Under the pieces are notes generated by a model. It ran no database searches and was not told the DNA's origin. It saw only the letters and a list, made by a program, of their open reading frames with translations. The translations under genes were made by a program, and so were the position numbers. From Rugamonas sp. A1-17 (GTDB lineage Bacteria; Pseudomonadota; Gammaproteobacteria; Burkholderiales; Burkholderiaceae_D), in the NCBI GenBank assembly GCA_025548565.1, contig JAJLPB010000013.1, forward strand, positions 1 to 64,000: 64,000 nt of DNA, in the 5' to 3' direction. Shown one piece after another: positions 9,919-18,171 of this stretch (positions are counted from its first letter, which is position 1; each line of letters starts with the position of its first letter).

Positions 9919-11481
9919 TCAGGTCACCGGGGCCGGGTTGAACAGCACCAGTGCGTTATGCAGCTTCCATTTTTCCGCCCACGTGCGGCGTCCGCTGGCG
10001 ACATCGAGCAGCAGCTGGAACATCTCCCAGCCGACATCGGCGATGCTTGCCTCGCCGCTGGCGATGCGGCCGGCGTTGATGTCCATCAGGTCGTGCCAGC
10101 GCGCGGCCAGCTCGTTGCGCGTGGCGACTTTAATGACCGGCACTTCGGCCAGGCCATACGGCGTGCCACGGCCGGTGGTGAAGACGTGCAGGTTCATGCC
10201 CGCCGCCACCTGCAGCGTGCCGCAAATGAAATCGCTGGCCGGCGTGGCGGCATAGATCAGGCCCTTCTGCGTCAGCTTCTCGCCCGGCGACAGCACGCCG
10301 GAAATCGGGCTGCTGCCGGATTTGACGATGGAGCCCATCGCCTTCTCGACGATGTTCGACAGCCCGCCCTTCTTGTTGCCCGGCGTGGTGTTGGCGCTGC
10401 GGTCCACGCCGCCGCGCTTGAGGTAACTGTCGTACCACTCCATCTCGCGTATCATCGCCTGCGCCACTTCCGGCGTCGCCGCGCGCGAGGTCAGTTGATC
10501 GATCCCGTCGCGCACCTCGGTCACCTCGGAGAACATCACCGTGGCGCCGGCGCGCACCAACAGGTCGGTGGCATAGCCCACCGCCGGATTGGCCGTCACG
10601 CCGGAGAAGGCGTCGCTGCCGCCGCACTGCACGCCGACCACCAGCTCGGAAGCGGGCACGGTTTCGCGGCGGCGCTTGTCCAGCGCCGCCAGGTTGATCT
10701 CGGCCTGCTTCATGATCGACTCGATCATCGACATGAAGCCCACGTGGCCCGCGTCCTGCAGGCAGACCAGCGCCGGCTCGGCGCCGCCGCCGTTCTGGAT
10801 CGGAATCGAGCCTTTGGGGAACAGGCGCGCCGGCTGCAACTTCTCGCAACCGAGGCTCACCACCATGGCCTGCCCGCCGAAGTTCGGATTCAGGCTGATA
10901 TTGCGCAGCGTACGGATGGGCACCATCGCGCCCGGCGCGTCGATCGCCACGCCGCAGCCGTAGGTGTGCTCCAGTCCGACCACGTCGTCGACGTTGGGAT
11001 ACTTCGGCAGCAGCTCGTCCTTGATGCGCTTGACCGCGAACTCCACCACCCCCGCCACGCACTGCACGGTGGTGGTGATGGCCAGGATGTTGCGCGTGCC
11101 GACGCTGCCATCGGGATTGCGGAAGCCCTCGAACGTATAGCCTTCCAGCGGCTCGGCCGGCGGCGGCAGGTTGGTCGATATCGGCAGGTTCACCAGCTCG
11201 CGTGCCGGCGGCATCTCCACCTGCGGCTCGGCGACCCAGCTGCCGGCGGCGATATCGCAAGCGGCATAACCGATGGTGACGTTATAGCGCCGTACCGGAT
11301 CGCCCTTGGCGATGGCGCACAACGCCACCTTGTGCCCCTGCGGCACGGCCTCCAGCAGCGCCAGGCCGTTGGCGAATACGGCGCCCGCCGGCAGGCCGCC
11401 GTCGTTGACGACAATGGCGACGTTATCGTTGTCGTGCATGAGGATGTAGCGCGGCGTACCAGCGCTAGTCGGTGTCGTCAT
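9919..11481 (-). CDS. garD: Galactarate dehydratase
   Basis: 520-residue member of the GarD/UxaA family, which dehydrates galactarate (mucate) to 5-dehydro-4-deoxy-D-glucarate. The N-terminal SAF-like domain is followed by the large catalytic domain with GTRNILAITTTVQC, EHTYGCGVAID and VQCGGSDAFSGVTANPAVG. The Cys and Gly-rich segments are where the family binds its metal. I start at 11481 because GGAAG is correctly placed on the minus strand; an upstream in-frame extension would cross the operator region. It is co-directional with udh, consistent with consecutive steps. Four TGG-N5-CCA palindromes lie between it and the divergent FadR-type gene. Altronate dehydratase is the nearest alternative. 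Confidence 0.9.
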   Translation of the reverse strand: MTTPTSAGTPRYILMHDNDNVAIVVNDGGLPAGAVFANGLALLEAVPQGHKVALCAIAKGDPVRRYNVTIGYAACDIAAGSWVAEPQVEMPPARELVNLPISTNLPPPAEPLEGYTFEGFRNPDGSVGTRNILAITTTVQCVAGVVEFAVKRIKDELLPKYPNVDDVVGLEHTYGCGVAIDAPGAMVPIRTLRNISLNPNFGGQAMVVSLGCEKLQPARLFPKGSIPIQNGGGAEPALVCLQDAGHVGFMSMIESIMKQAEINLAALDKRRRETVPASELVVGVQCGGSDAFSGVTANPAVGYATDLLVRAGATVMFSEVTEVRDGIDQLTSRAATPEVAQAMIREMEWYDSYLKRGGVDRSANTTPGNKKGGLSNIVEKAMGSIVKSGSSPISGVLSPGEKLTQKGLIYAATPASDFICGTLQVAAGMNLHVFTTGRGTPYGLAEVPVIKVATRNELAARWHDLMDINAGRIASGEASIADVGWEMFQLLLDVASGRRTWAEKWKLHNALVLFNPAPVT

Positions 11482-11551
11482 CTGTCTTCCTTTTCCGGGC
11501 GCTGCGTCCCGGCGAACGTTGTTTTTTCGCGGTGTTTGGTGTGCTGCAAAG

Positions 11552-11562
11552 TGGTCAGGCCA
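11552..11562. promoter_or_regulatory. Operator-like palindrome TGGTCAGGCCA (garD proximal)
   Basis: This 11-mer is the exact reverse complement of the site at 11743-11753 and matches the TGGTC-N-GACCA form at one mismatch. It lies 71 bases upstream of the garD start, within its probable leader or promoter. It is a likely binding site for the FadR-type regulator encoded at 11795. Confidence 0.5.
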
Positions 11563-11701
11563 GTTTCCGGGTGGCCCGCCAGGCGCTGTTTGTGGCCTGG
11601 TTGCCACAGGCGGGAGTGGCTTGTTTGCGGGGCTACACCCCTGTAAACTCCCTCTTCCCACGGCTGCATGACGATTTTAGTATGACAGCTAAAAATTAAT
11701 T

Positions 11702-11753
11702 TGGCTAGTCCACATTGCATATTTGGTCTGACCACCTTAGAATGGCCTGACCA
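11702..11753. promoter_or_regulatory. Cluster of three operator-like palindromes between garD and the FadR-type gene
   Basis: Three related sites occur in 52 bases: TGGCTAGTCCA (11702-11712), the perfect palindrome TGGTCTGACCA (11724-11734) and TGGCCTGACCA (11743-11753). Their centres are 22 and 19 bases apart. FadR-family (FCD) regulators are known to bind T-GGT-N-ACC-A-type palindromes, and the adjacent gene encodes such a regulator. The divergent garD and regulator promoters share this 313-base interval. Confidence 0.62.
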
Positions 11754-11794
11754 GATGGCAATATCAAAAGCCACACTACGAAGACGAGACACTG

Positions 11795-12499
11795 ATGCTG
11801 AAAAAGACTTCCGTCCCTGCCGACAGCAATGCCCACGAACCGCGCCTGTACCGCGTGGTGGCGGACCGCATCCAGCAGTTGATCCGCGATGAGCACATCG
11901 CGGGCGGCGAACGGCTGCCGTCCGAACGCGACCTGGCCACCAAGTTGAGCGTCAGCCGCGCCTCGCTGCGCGAAGCGCTGATCGCGCTGGAACTGGGCGG
12001 CGTGATCGAAGTACGCGGCGGCTCCGGCGTCTACGTCAGCGAAGTGCCGGAACCATCGACGGCCGATCTACCGGAAGCCGGCCCCGGTCCGTTCGAGGTG
12101 CTGTCCGCGCGCCGGCTGATCGAATCCGAAATCGCCGCCATCGCCGCGCGCGTCGCCACCGACGGCGCCATCGACGCCATCCTCAAGGCCGTCGTCGAGA
12201 TGGAACAGAACCACCACCACTATTCAAGCAACGAGCAGGCCGACCGCAACTTCCACCTCGCCATCGCGCGCGCCACCGGCAACAGCGCGCTGGTCGGATC
12301 GCTGAACTACCTGTGGGACCAGCGCGGCCGCCTGTGGCACAAATTAAAAGAACACTTCCAGACCGAGGAACTGCGTCAGGAAACGCTGAAGGACCACCGC
12401 CGCATCCTGGAGGCGATCGCCGCCCACGATCCGGCGGCGGCGCGCAAGGCCATGCGCGCCCACCTGGAACGCGTGACCCGCACCTTCTCGCGCGGATGA
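11795..12499 (+). CDS. FadR-subfamily GntR regulator, probably of galactarate/pectin genes
   Basis: 234-residue transcription factor. The N-terminal winged helix (about residues 20-88) contains the GntR signature GERLPSERDLATKLSVSRASLREALIAL in overlapping parts. The C-terminal FCD effector domain (about 100-225) has the helical pattern and His residues (HLAIARATGN, HRRILEAIAAHD) that bind a metal and a carboxylic acid in this family. It is divergent from garD with operator-like palindromes between, and upstream of the TonB receptor operon. A uronate or aldarate effector and autoregulation are inferred. It belongs to the UxuR/ExuR/LldR group in general; the exact ligand cannot be read. Confidence 0.88.
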   Translation: MLKKTSVPADSNAHEPRLYRVVADRIQQLIRDEHIAGGERLPSERDLATKLSVSRASLREALIALELGGVIEVRGGSGVYVSEVPEPSTADLPEAGPGPFEVLSARRLIESEIAAIAARVATDGAIDAILKAVVEMEQNHHHYSSNEQADRNFHLAIARATGNSALVGSLNYLWDQRGRLWHKLKEHFQTEELRQETLKDHRRILEAIAAHDPAAARKAMRAHLERVTRTFSRG

Positions 12500-12528
12500 T
12501 AAAGAAGTAGCAGCACCGTAGTAGCGCA

Positions 12529-12550
12529 GGACCGGCCTCGATGCCGGTCC
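12529..12550. terminator. GC-rich hairpin downstream of the FadR-type gene
   Basis: An 8-bp perfect stem (GGACCGGC/GCCGGTCC) with a CTCGAT loop lies 30 bases after the stop. There is no U-tract, so it may stabilise or attenuate rather than terminate. The rest of 12551-12712 is the leader of the TonB receptor gene. An imperfect inverted pair, AATAAGTTAT near 12562 and ATAACTTTATT near 12681, brackets it. I see no clear promoter boxes. Confidence 0.4.
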
Positions 12551-12712
12551 GCGAATAAAGCAATAAGTTATCGACCGTCTTGCGACCTACGGCCCGTGTC
12601 CATCACTGCGGCCCTCGTCTCAGCGGCACGGAGTACGCGAGGTGCTCCACTCACGTCCAGTGCTTGAACAGCACGGCGCATAACTTTATTCAAAAAGACG
12701 AAGGAGACTAGC

Positions 12713-15436
12713 ATGAACACGTCCGATCACTCGGTCCAAAACCGTTACGCCCAACCCCGCCTGCTGCTGTCGGCCATCACCATCGCCGTGCTGACGCTGG
12801 CCAACCAGGCGTCCGCACAACAGAGCGGAGAACCGGCGATGACCCGAGTCGAAGTGACCGGCTCCAGCATCAAGCGCCTGGCCACCGAGGCATCGCTGCC
12901 GGTCAGCACCGTCAAGGCCGAGGACTTCATCAAGCAGGGCATCACCACGCTGGCCGACGTCATGATGTCGCTGCCGCAGTCCGCGTCGCTGGCGCCATCC
13001 AATGCCGGTTCCGGCACCAACATCAACCTGCGTGGCCTGGGCGTGAACCGCACCCTGGTGCTGCTCAACGGCCGCCGCATGGCCAACGAGGCGATCGCCG
13101 ACGGCTACGCCAACCTGGACGTGATTCCGATGAGCGCCCTGTCGCGCGTCGAGATCCTGCGCGACGGCGCCTCCTCGATCTATGGCTCGGACGCCATCGG
13201 CGGCGTGGTCAACTTCATCACCAAAACTTCGTTCGAAGGCCTGTCGCTGACCGGGCAGGAAGTCCAGCCGGAGAAGAACGGCGGCGGCGACGAGCAGCGC
13301 GCCAGCATCACCTGGGGCAAGGGCAATCTGGAACGCGACGGCTGGAGCATCTACGGCACCATCGACGCCCACCAGCGCACCCGCCTGGCCGCGCGCGACC
13401 GCGCCGACCTGAGCTCCGCCGACCTGCTGACCTCCATCGGCCGCGCGCCGACGCTGGGCACCGGCGGCAACGCCACGCCGGCCAACTTCACCACCTCCAC
13501 CAACAAGAACGCGCAGAACCCGTACGCCGCGAGCGGCTGCCTGGCGCCCTACTCCATCGTCGGCCAGAAGGGCACCTGCGTCCTCGACGCCAATGAATAC
13601 GGCACCGCGCTGTACGCCAACCAGCAGGTCACGTTCTACGCCCGCGCCGCCAAGAAGCTGAGCGAAGACCACGTGATCTCCGTCGACTACTCGCGCGGCG
13701 AGGAATTCATCCTCGGCACCAAGAACCCGACCAACGCGCTGGCCGTCAACGGCGTGAGCGCCACGCTGCCCTCGACCAGCAAATGGTATCCGGGTAAAAG
13801 CGGCGGCGTGCCCGCCGTCGCTGGTCTGAACAACGCGCCGCTGACCCTCACCTGGGCCGTGGCCGACCTGGGCCTGGCCACCACCAAGGACGTGCAGCTG
13901 AACCAGCGCCTGTCCGTGATGGATGAAGGCACGCTGGCGGGCTGGGACTACAAGGCCGGGCTGGTGGTCGGCATTTCGCAGCGCGACAACTACTACCAAT
14001 CCGGCTACGCGCGCGGCCAGGGCCTGCTGGACGGCCTGAAAAGCGGCGTGCTCAATCCCTTCGGCCTGCAGGACGCCGCAGGCCAGGCTTATCTCGACAC
14101 CATCAAGGTCGACGGCGCCAAGAACCGCACCTCCAAGTCGACCTTCACCGGCGTCGACCTGACCGCCAGCCGCTCGTTGATGGAACTGGAAGGCGGCTCG
14201 ATGGCGCTGGCGCTGGGCATGGACTTCCATCGCGACACCACCGAAGACACCAAGCTGCCGATCAGCGCCGACGTCACCTACGCCAGCTCTTCTCCATCGC
14301 ACGGGGAAGGCGCGCGCAACGTGGCCGCGCTGTTCGCCGAGCTGAATGTGCCGATCACCAAGAAGCTGGAACTGAACGCCGCCGTGCGCGACGACCATTT
14401 CAGCGACTTCGGCAACACCATCAATCCGAAGATCAGCTTCCGCTACGAGCCGACCAAGCAGCTGATGTTCCGCGGCTCGGCCAACACCGGCTTCCGCGCG
14501 CCGACGCTGTTCGACCGCTACGGATACCGCCTGCCCGGCGCCACCGGCCTGACCGCCGCCAAGTGGGACGATCCGGTCCTCTGCCCCGGCGGCAAGCCAG
14601 GCGTGGCCGGCACCGGCACCGCGCTGCCAGGCTATGTCGCATCGACCGTCTGCAACACCACGCTGCCAAAACAGACCGGCTCCAATCCGGACCTGGTGCC
14701 GGAAAAATCGAAGGGCTTCACGCTGGGCACCGTGTTCGAGCCGACCAAGTCGTCGATGGTGTCGATCGATTACTGGAACATCAAGATGACCAACATGCTG
14801 GCGAACTTGCCGGAGCAGGTCTACTTCCTCGATCCGGTCAAGTATGCGTCGTACTTCGTGCGTAAGACCGATGGCACCATCAACTACATCAAGAACACCA
14901 CGATGAACCTGGGCGGCCAGAAGGCGGCCGGCGTCGACGTATCGGCCTCGTATGCCTTCCCGCATACCTCCTACGGCGACTTCAAGGTGGCGATCGACGG
15001 CACCTACCTGACCCAGTTCGACAACCAGCTCGATAACGGCAGCCCTTACGTGTCGAACATCGGCCAGTTCGGCCTGGCCAGCAACGGCACCACCAGCAGC
15101 CTGCCCATCATCACCTTCCGCTGGAAGCACACGCTGAAGCTGAACTGGGCCGCCGGCAACTGGAACACCCAGCTGACCCAGAACTACAACTCCAAGTACA
15201 CCGACCAGAACCTGGTGGCGCAGCAGTACTGGCGCAACATCAACTCGTACAAGGTATGGAACTGGACCACGACCTACAACGGCTTCAAGAACATCCAGGT
15301 TACCGCCGGCATCACCAACCTGTTCAACGTGAATCCGCCAGTGACCAACAGCAGCCTGTATAGCTTCGGTTACCTGAGCAGCGCCGCCAGCCCGATCGGC
15401 CGCGCCTACAACGTCCGCGCTACCTACACCTTCTGA
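12713..15436 (+). CDS. TonB-dependent receptor, probably for pectic oligosaccharides
   Basis: 907-residue outer-membrane beta-barrel importer. It has a signal peptide ending near NQASAQQSG, a plug domain (about residues 45-165, with VEVTGSSIKR, GLGVNRTLVLLNGRRM and EILRDGASSIYGSDAIGGVVNF), and a large barrel finishing in the aromatic C-terminal strand YNVRATYTF. AAGGAG is well placed before the ATG. The stop overlaps the next start by one base (TGATG), coupling it to a GH28 pectinase. Substrate is inferred from that linkage: oligogalacturonides or other pectin fragments brought across the outer membrane with TonB energy. No TonB box is unambiguous, though a short segment after the signal peptide would hold it. 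Confidence 0.92.
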   Translation: MNTSDHSVQNRYAQPRLLLSAITIAVLTLANQASAQQSGEPAMTRVEVTGSSIKRLATEASLPVSTVKAEDFIKQGITTLADVMMSLPQSASLAPSNAGSGTNINLRGLGVNRTLVLLNGRRMANEAIADGYANLDVIPMSALSRVEILRDGASSIYGSDAIGGVVNFITKTSFEGLSLTGQEVQPEKNGGGDEQRASITWGKGNLERDGWSIYGTIDAHQRTRLAARDRADLSSADLLTSIGRAPTLGTGGNATPANFTTSTNKNAQNPYAASGCLAPYSIVGQKGTCVLDANEYGTALYANQQVTFYARAAKKLSEDHVISVDYSRGEEFILGTKNPTNALAVNGVSATLPSTSKWYPGKSGGVPAVAGLNNAPLTLTWAVADLGLATTKDVQLNQRLSVMDEGTLAGWDYKAGLVVGISQRDNYYQSGYARGQGLLDGLKSGVLNPFGLQDAAGQAYLDTIKVDGAKNRTSKSTFTGVDLTASRSLMELEGGSMALALGMDFHRDTTEDTKLPISADVTYASSSPSHGEGARNVAALFAELNVPITKKLELNAAVRDDHFSDFGNTINPKISFRYEPTKQLMFRGSANTGFRAPTLFDRYGYRLPGATGLTAAKWDDPVLCPGGKPGVAGTGTALPGYVASTVCNTTLPKQTGSNPDLVPEKSKGFTLGTVFEPTKSSMVSIDYWNIKMTNMLANLPEQVYFLDPVKYASYFVRKTDGTINYIKNTTMNLGGQKAAGVDVSASYAFPHTSYGDFKVAIDGTYLTQFDNQLDNGSPYVSNIGQFGLASNGTTSSLPIITFRWKHTLKLNWAAGNWNTQLTQNYNSKYTDQNLVAQQYWRNINSYKVWNWTTTYNGFKNIQVTAGITNLFNVNPPVTNSSLYSFGYLSSAASPIGRAYNVRATYTF

Positions 15437-17322
15437 TGAGAGCACAGATGCATAAAGACGAACAGCAAGGCGGTGGCTCGGGCCGCCGGCGCTTCCTGCA
15501 GGCGCTGTCGGCGGCCGGCCTGACCGGCGCCGCCGGCCCGGCCGCGCTGGCGGCGGGCGCCAAGGCTGCCGATCCGTGGAAGGAGGCGCAAGCCATCATC
15601 GACCGCTTCAAGCAGCCGTTGAAGTTCCGCGACGAAGACTTCGTGGTGACGGCCTTCGGTGCCGCCACCTGCGAAGTGAAGCCGGTGACGGCATGGACCT
15701 CGTTCACCGAATCGGCCACGCTGCAAACCCCGGTGGCCGGTTCGCCCGACTGCTACCCGGCGATCGCCAAGGCCATCGAGGCCTGCCACAAGGCCGGCGG
15801 CGGCCGCGTGGTGATCCCGGCCGGGAACTGGCTGTGCGCCGGTCCTATCGTGCTGCTGTCGAACGTGAACGTGCACCTGAAGGCCGGCGCTCACGTCTAC
15901 TTCAGCAACAACCCGGCGGACTACGCAAAGTACGGCGCCTACGATTGCGGCAAAAACGGCAAGCTGTCGATCACGCGCTGGGAAGGCAACGACCTGCTGA
16001 ACTACTCGTCGATGGTGTACGCACACGGCCAGGACAACATCGCCCTGACCGGCGAGGACTGGACCAGCATCCTGGACGGCCAGGCCGGCGTGGCCTTCGA
16101 CGGCGACCCGGATTGTTGGTGGTCGTGGAAGGGCCGCGAGAAACCGAATTGGGCCGGCGACATCGCCGCCGGCGCCGGCAACTACGTCAAGCACACCAAG
16201 GGCAAGACCGAAGTGCACGTCAATCCGGCCAACCCGGTCTCGCTGCGCGAAGTCGCGCCGCACCTGAGCGAAGCGGAGGCCGCGTTCATCCAGGGCCCGA
16301 ACGACAAGTGGCGCACCGACTCCTACTATCTGCGTTCGCTGGCGGAAGCCCGCGTGCCGGTGGAGAAGCGCATCTTCGGCATCGGCCACTACCTGCGGCC
16401 GCACATGGTGCAGTTCATCAGCTGCACCAACGTGCTATTCGACGGCTACCAGACCACCAACACGCCGTTCTGGCAGCACAATCCGGTCAACTGCCACAAT
16501 ATGCATGTGAAGAAGGTCTACGCCAACAGCATGGGGCCCAACAGCGACGGCTTCGATCCCGAGTCGTGCACCAAGGTGTTGATCGAGGACTGCCACTTCA
16601 ACACCGGCGACGACTGCATCGCCATCGATTCGGGCAAGGGACCGGACATCCAGTTCGGCCCCGCCAAGGACATCGTGATCCAGAACTGCAAAATGCAGAG
16701 CGGTCACGGCGCGCTCACCCTGGGCAGCATCATGTCCGGCGGGATCGAGAACATCTACGCGCAGAACCTGGTGTTCGAGAACAGCAATTGGAAGACCGAT
16801 CCACTGAACATCGCGATCCGCCTCAAGACCAATATGAGCCGTGGCGGCTACCTGCGCAATATGCATGTGCGTAACGTGCATATCCCGAACGGCATCCGCA
16901 CCACGCCGGCGTTTTATTCGACGCTGCCAGGTTCGCTGATCCCGACCAAATCGGTGGCCACGTCAGCGGGTGGCATCATCACCATCGACTGCGGCTACGA
17001 CCCAATCAACGACAACGTGCGTATCCGTCCGCCGAGCGTCAGCCATGTGCGGATCTCGAACGTCACCTGCGCCAACGTCGAGACCAAGGCTGGCAGCTAC
17101 TCCTGCTATCAGGCCATCGTGATCCTGGGGCCGGTGGCGTCGGACTACAACGGTCCTGGCAAACCGAAAGTGCTGCCGGTATCCGACATCGAAATCAGCG
17201 ACTGCGACCTGGGTACGCCGGTCAACGCCGAAAAGCCGATGTACCTGTACAACGTCAAGGGGCTGAAACTGAAGAACGTCAAGATCGGCGGCAAGGCTGT
17301 CAATCAAAGCTTCTCCGCCTGA
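15436..17322 (+). CDS. GH28 polygalacturonase-type hydrolase, Tat-exported
   Basis: 628-residue right-handed beta-helix glycosidase acting on galacturonan. The N-terminus has a twin-arginine signal (GRRRFLQALSAAG). Family motifs in order: NSDGFDPESC with Asp371, GDDCIAIDSG with the catalytic pair Asp392-Asp393, GHGALTLGS with His424, and RLKTN with Arg462 and Lys464 (usually RIK). It is longer than typical polygalacturonases because of an approximately 250-residue N-terminal region shared with the paralogue at 20806. The start overlaps the TonB receptor stop by one base. A strong terminator follows at once, so receptor plus hydrolase form one unit. Exo- versus endo-action is undetermined. Confidence 0.92.
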   Translation: MRAQMHKDEQQGGGSGRRRFLQALSAAGLTGAAGPAALAAGAKAADPWKEAQAIIDRFKQPLKFRDEDFVVTAFGAATCEVKPVTAWTSFTESATLQTPVAGSPDCYPAIAKAIEACHKAGGGRVVIPAGNWLCAGPIVLLSNVNVHLKAGAHVYFSNNPADYAKYGAYDCGKNGKLSITRWEGNDLLNYSSMVYAHGQDNIALTGEDWTSILDGQAGVAFDGDPDCWWSWKGREKPNWAGDIAAGAGNYVKHTKGKTEVHVNPANPVSLREVAPHLSEAEAAFIQGPNDKWRTDSYYLRSLAEARVPVEKRIFGIGHYLRPHMVQFISCTNVLFDGYQTTNTPFWQHNPVNCHNMHVKKVYANSMGPNSDGFDPESCTKVLIEDCHFNTGDDCIAIDSGKGPDIQFGPAKDIVIQNCKMQSGHGALTLGSIMSGGIENIYAQNLVFENSNWKTDPLNIAIRLKTNMSRGGYLRNMHVRNVHIPNGIRTTPAFYSTLPGSLIPTKSVATSAGGIITIDCGYDPINDNVRIRPPSVSHVRISNVTCANVETKAGSYSCYQAIVILGPVASDYNGPGKPKVLPVSDIEISDCDLGTPVNAEKPMYLYNVKGLKLKNVKIGGKAVNQSFSA

Positions 17323-17326
17323 GTCC

Positions 17327-17363
17327 AGGCGCCGGACCGCGATGCGGCCGGCGCCTTTTTTTT
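17327..17363 (+). terminator. Rho-independent terminator after the receptor/GH28 operon
   Basis: The perfect 9-bp stem AGGCGCCGG (17327-17335) / CCGGCGCCT (17348-17356) has a 12-base loop and runs into eight consecutive T residues. It starts 5 bases after the GH28 stop and ends 17 bases before the next start, so downstream genes need their own promoter or read-through. Confidence 0.88.
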
Positions 17364-17379
17364 GTCCCGGATACCGAAC

Positions 17380-18171
17380 ATGAACTTCCACAGCTTCACC
17401 ATCGCCGCCGCCCTGATGCTGGCCGGCGCCAGCCACGCCGCCGAAGCACCGGCCAAGCCTGTCCGCGTGATCCTCGTCGGCGATTCGACGATGGCCAACA
17501 GCAGTGGCTACGGCGACGCTTTTTGCGCGCGCATCAACCGCGCCAACACCTGCCTCAATCTGGCCAAGGGCGGCCGCAGTTCCAGCAGCTTCCGCGCCGA
17601 AGGCCGGTGGGATGAAGTAGAAGGCCTGCTGCGCGGCTCCGCAGCCTATCGCGCCACCTATGTGCTGATCCAGTTCGGCCACAACGACCAGCCGGGCAAG
17701 CCTGGCCGTTCCACCGACCTGAAAACCGAATTCCCCGTCAACATGACGCGCTATGTGCAGGAGGTCAAGGCGTTGGGCGGCATCCCGGTGCTGGTCACGC
17801 CGCTGACGCGCCGCAGCTTCAGCAACAAGGTCCTGGAAAACAACCTCCTGCCGTGGGCCGACGCGGTGCGCGCCATCGCCGCCGCGCAGCACGTCGCGCT
17901 GCTGGACCTGAACGCCGACAGCTACGCCGCCGTGCAGGCGATGGGTGAGGACGAGGCGGATACGCTCGCCGTGGCGCCCCGTCCCGAAAAAATCACCGAG
18001 GCCGCGCTGGCGGCCGGCAAAGTGGAAGTAGCCGGCGCGGCGAAATCCGCGTTCGACCGCACGCACGTTGGCGCCAAGGGCGCGGCCTACTTCTCGCGCA
18101 TGGTGATGGAAGAGATGAAGCGCGCCTTACCGGAGACGGCCGGCCAGTTCAAGCCGGAGAGCGAGCAATGA
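17380..18171 (+). CDS. CE12-type rhamnogalacturonan acetylesterase (SGNH hydrolase)
   Basis: 263-residue secreted esterase predicted to remove acetyl groups from pectin, probably from rhamnogalacturonan I. A signal peptide (MNFHSFTIAAALMLAGASHA) is followed by the SGNH blocks: GDSTMA with nucleophile Ser36, the Gly of KGGRSSS, GHND with Asn102, and DRTH with Asp226 and His229. I use the ATG at 17380, not the upstream TTG inside the terminator tail. Its stop overlaps the start of the GH28-CE8 fusion (ATGA), so deacetylation and demethylation or hydrolysis are translationally coupled. Other SGNH esterase activities cannot be excluded. Confidence 0.88.
   Translation: MNFHSFTIAAALMLAGASHAAEAPAKPVRVILVGDSTMANSSGYGDAFCARINRANTCLNLAKGGRSSSSFRAEGRWDEVEGLLRGSAAYRATYVLIQFGHNDQPGKPGRSTDLKTEFPVNMTRYVQEVKALGGIPVLVTPLTRRSFSNKVLENNLLPWADAVRAIAAAQHVALLDLNADSYAAVQAMGEDEADTLAVAPRPEKITEAALAAGKVEVAGAAKSAFDRTHVGAKGAAYFSRMVMEEMKRALPETAGQFKPESEQ

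Noticed and set aside
11679..11696. TATGACAG-containing palindrome (TTTAG/CTAAA arms) upstream of garD as a full kdgD-type operator
   Set aside because: Only the TATGAC core matches and the arms differ from TTGTA; too weak to claim as a site by itself.
12686..15445. A minus-strand reading frame spanning the whole TonB receptor gene
   Set aside because: It is the antisense shadow of a GC-rich gene with low-complexity Arg/Val/Gly composition; the plus frame has a signal peptide, plug and barrel.
17362..17379. TTG start for the CE12 esterase
   Set aside because: It lies in the tail of the terminator and would extend the protein before an excellent signal peptide that begins at the ATG at 17380.
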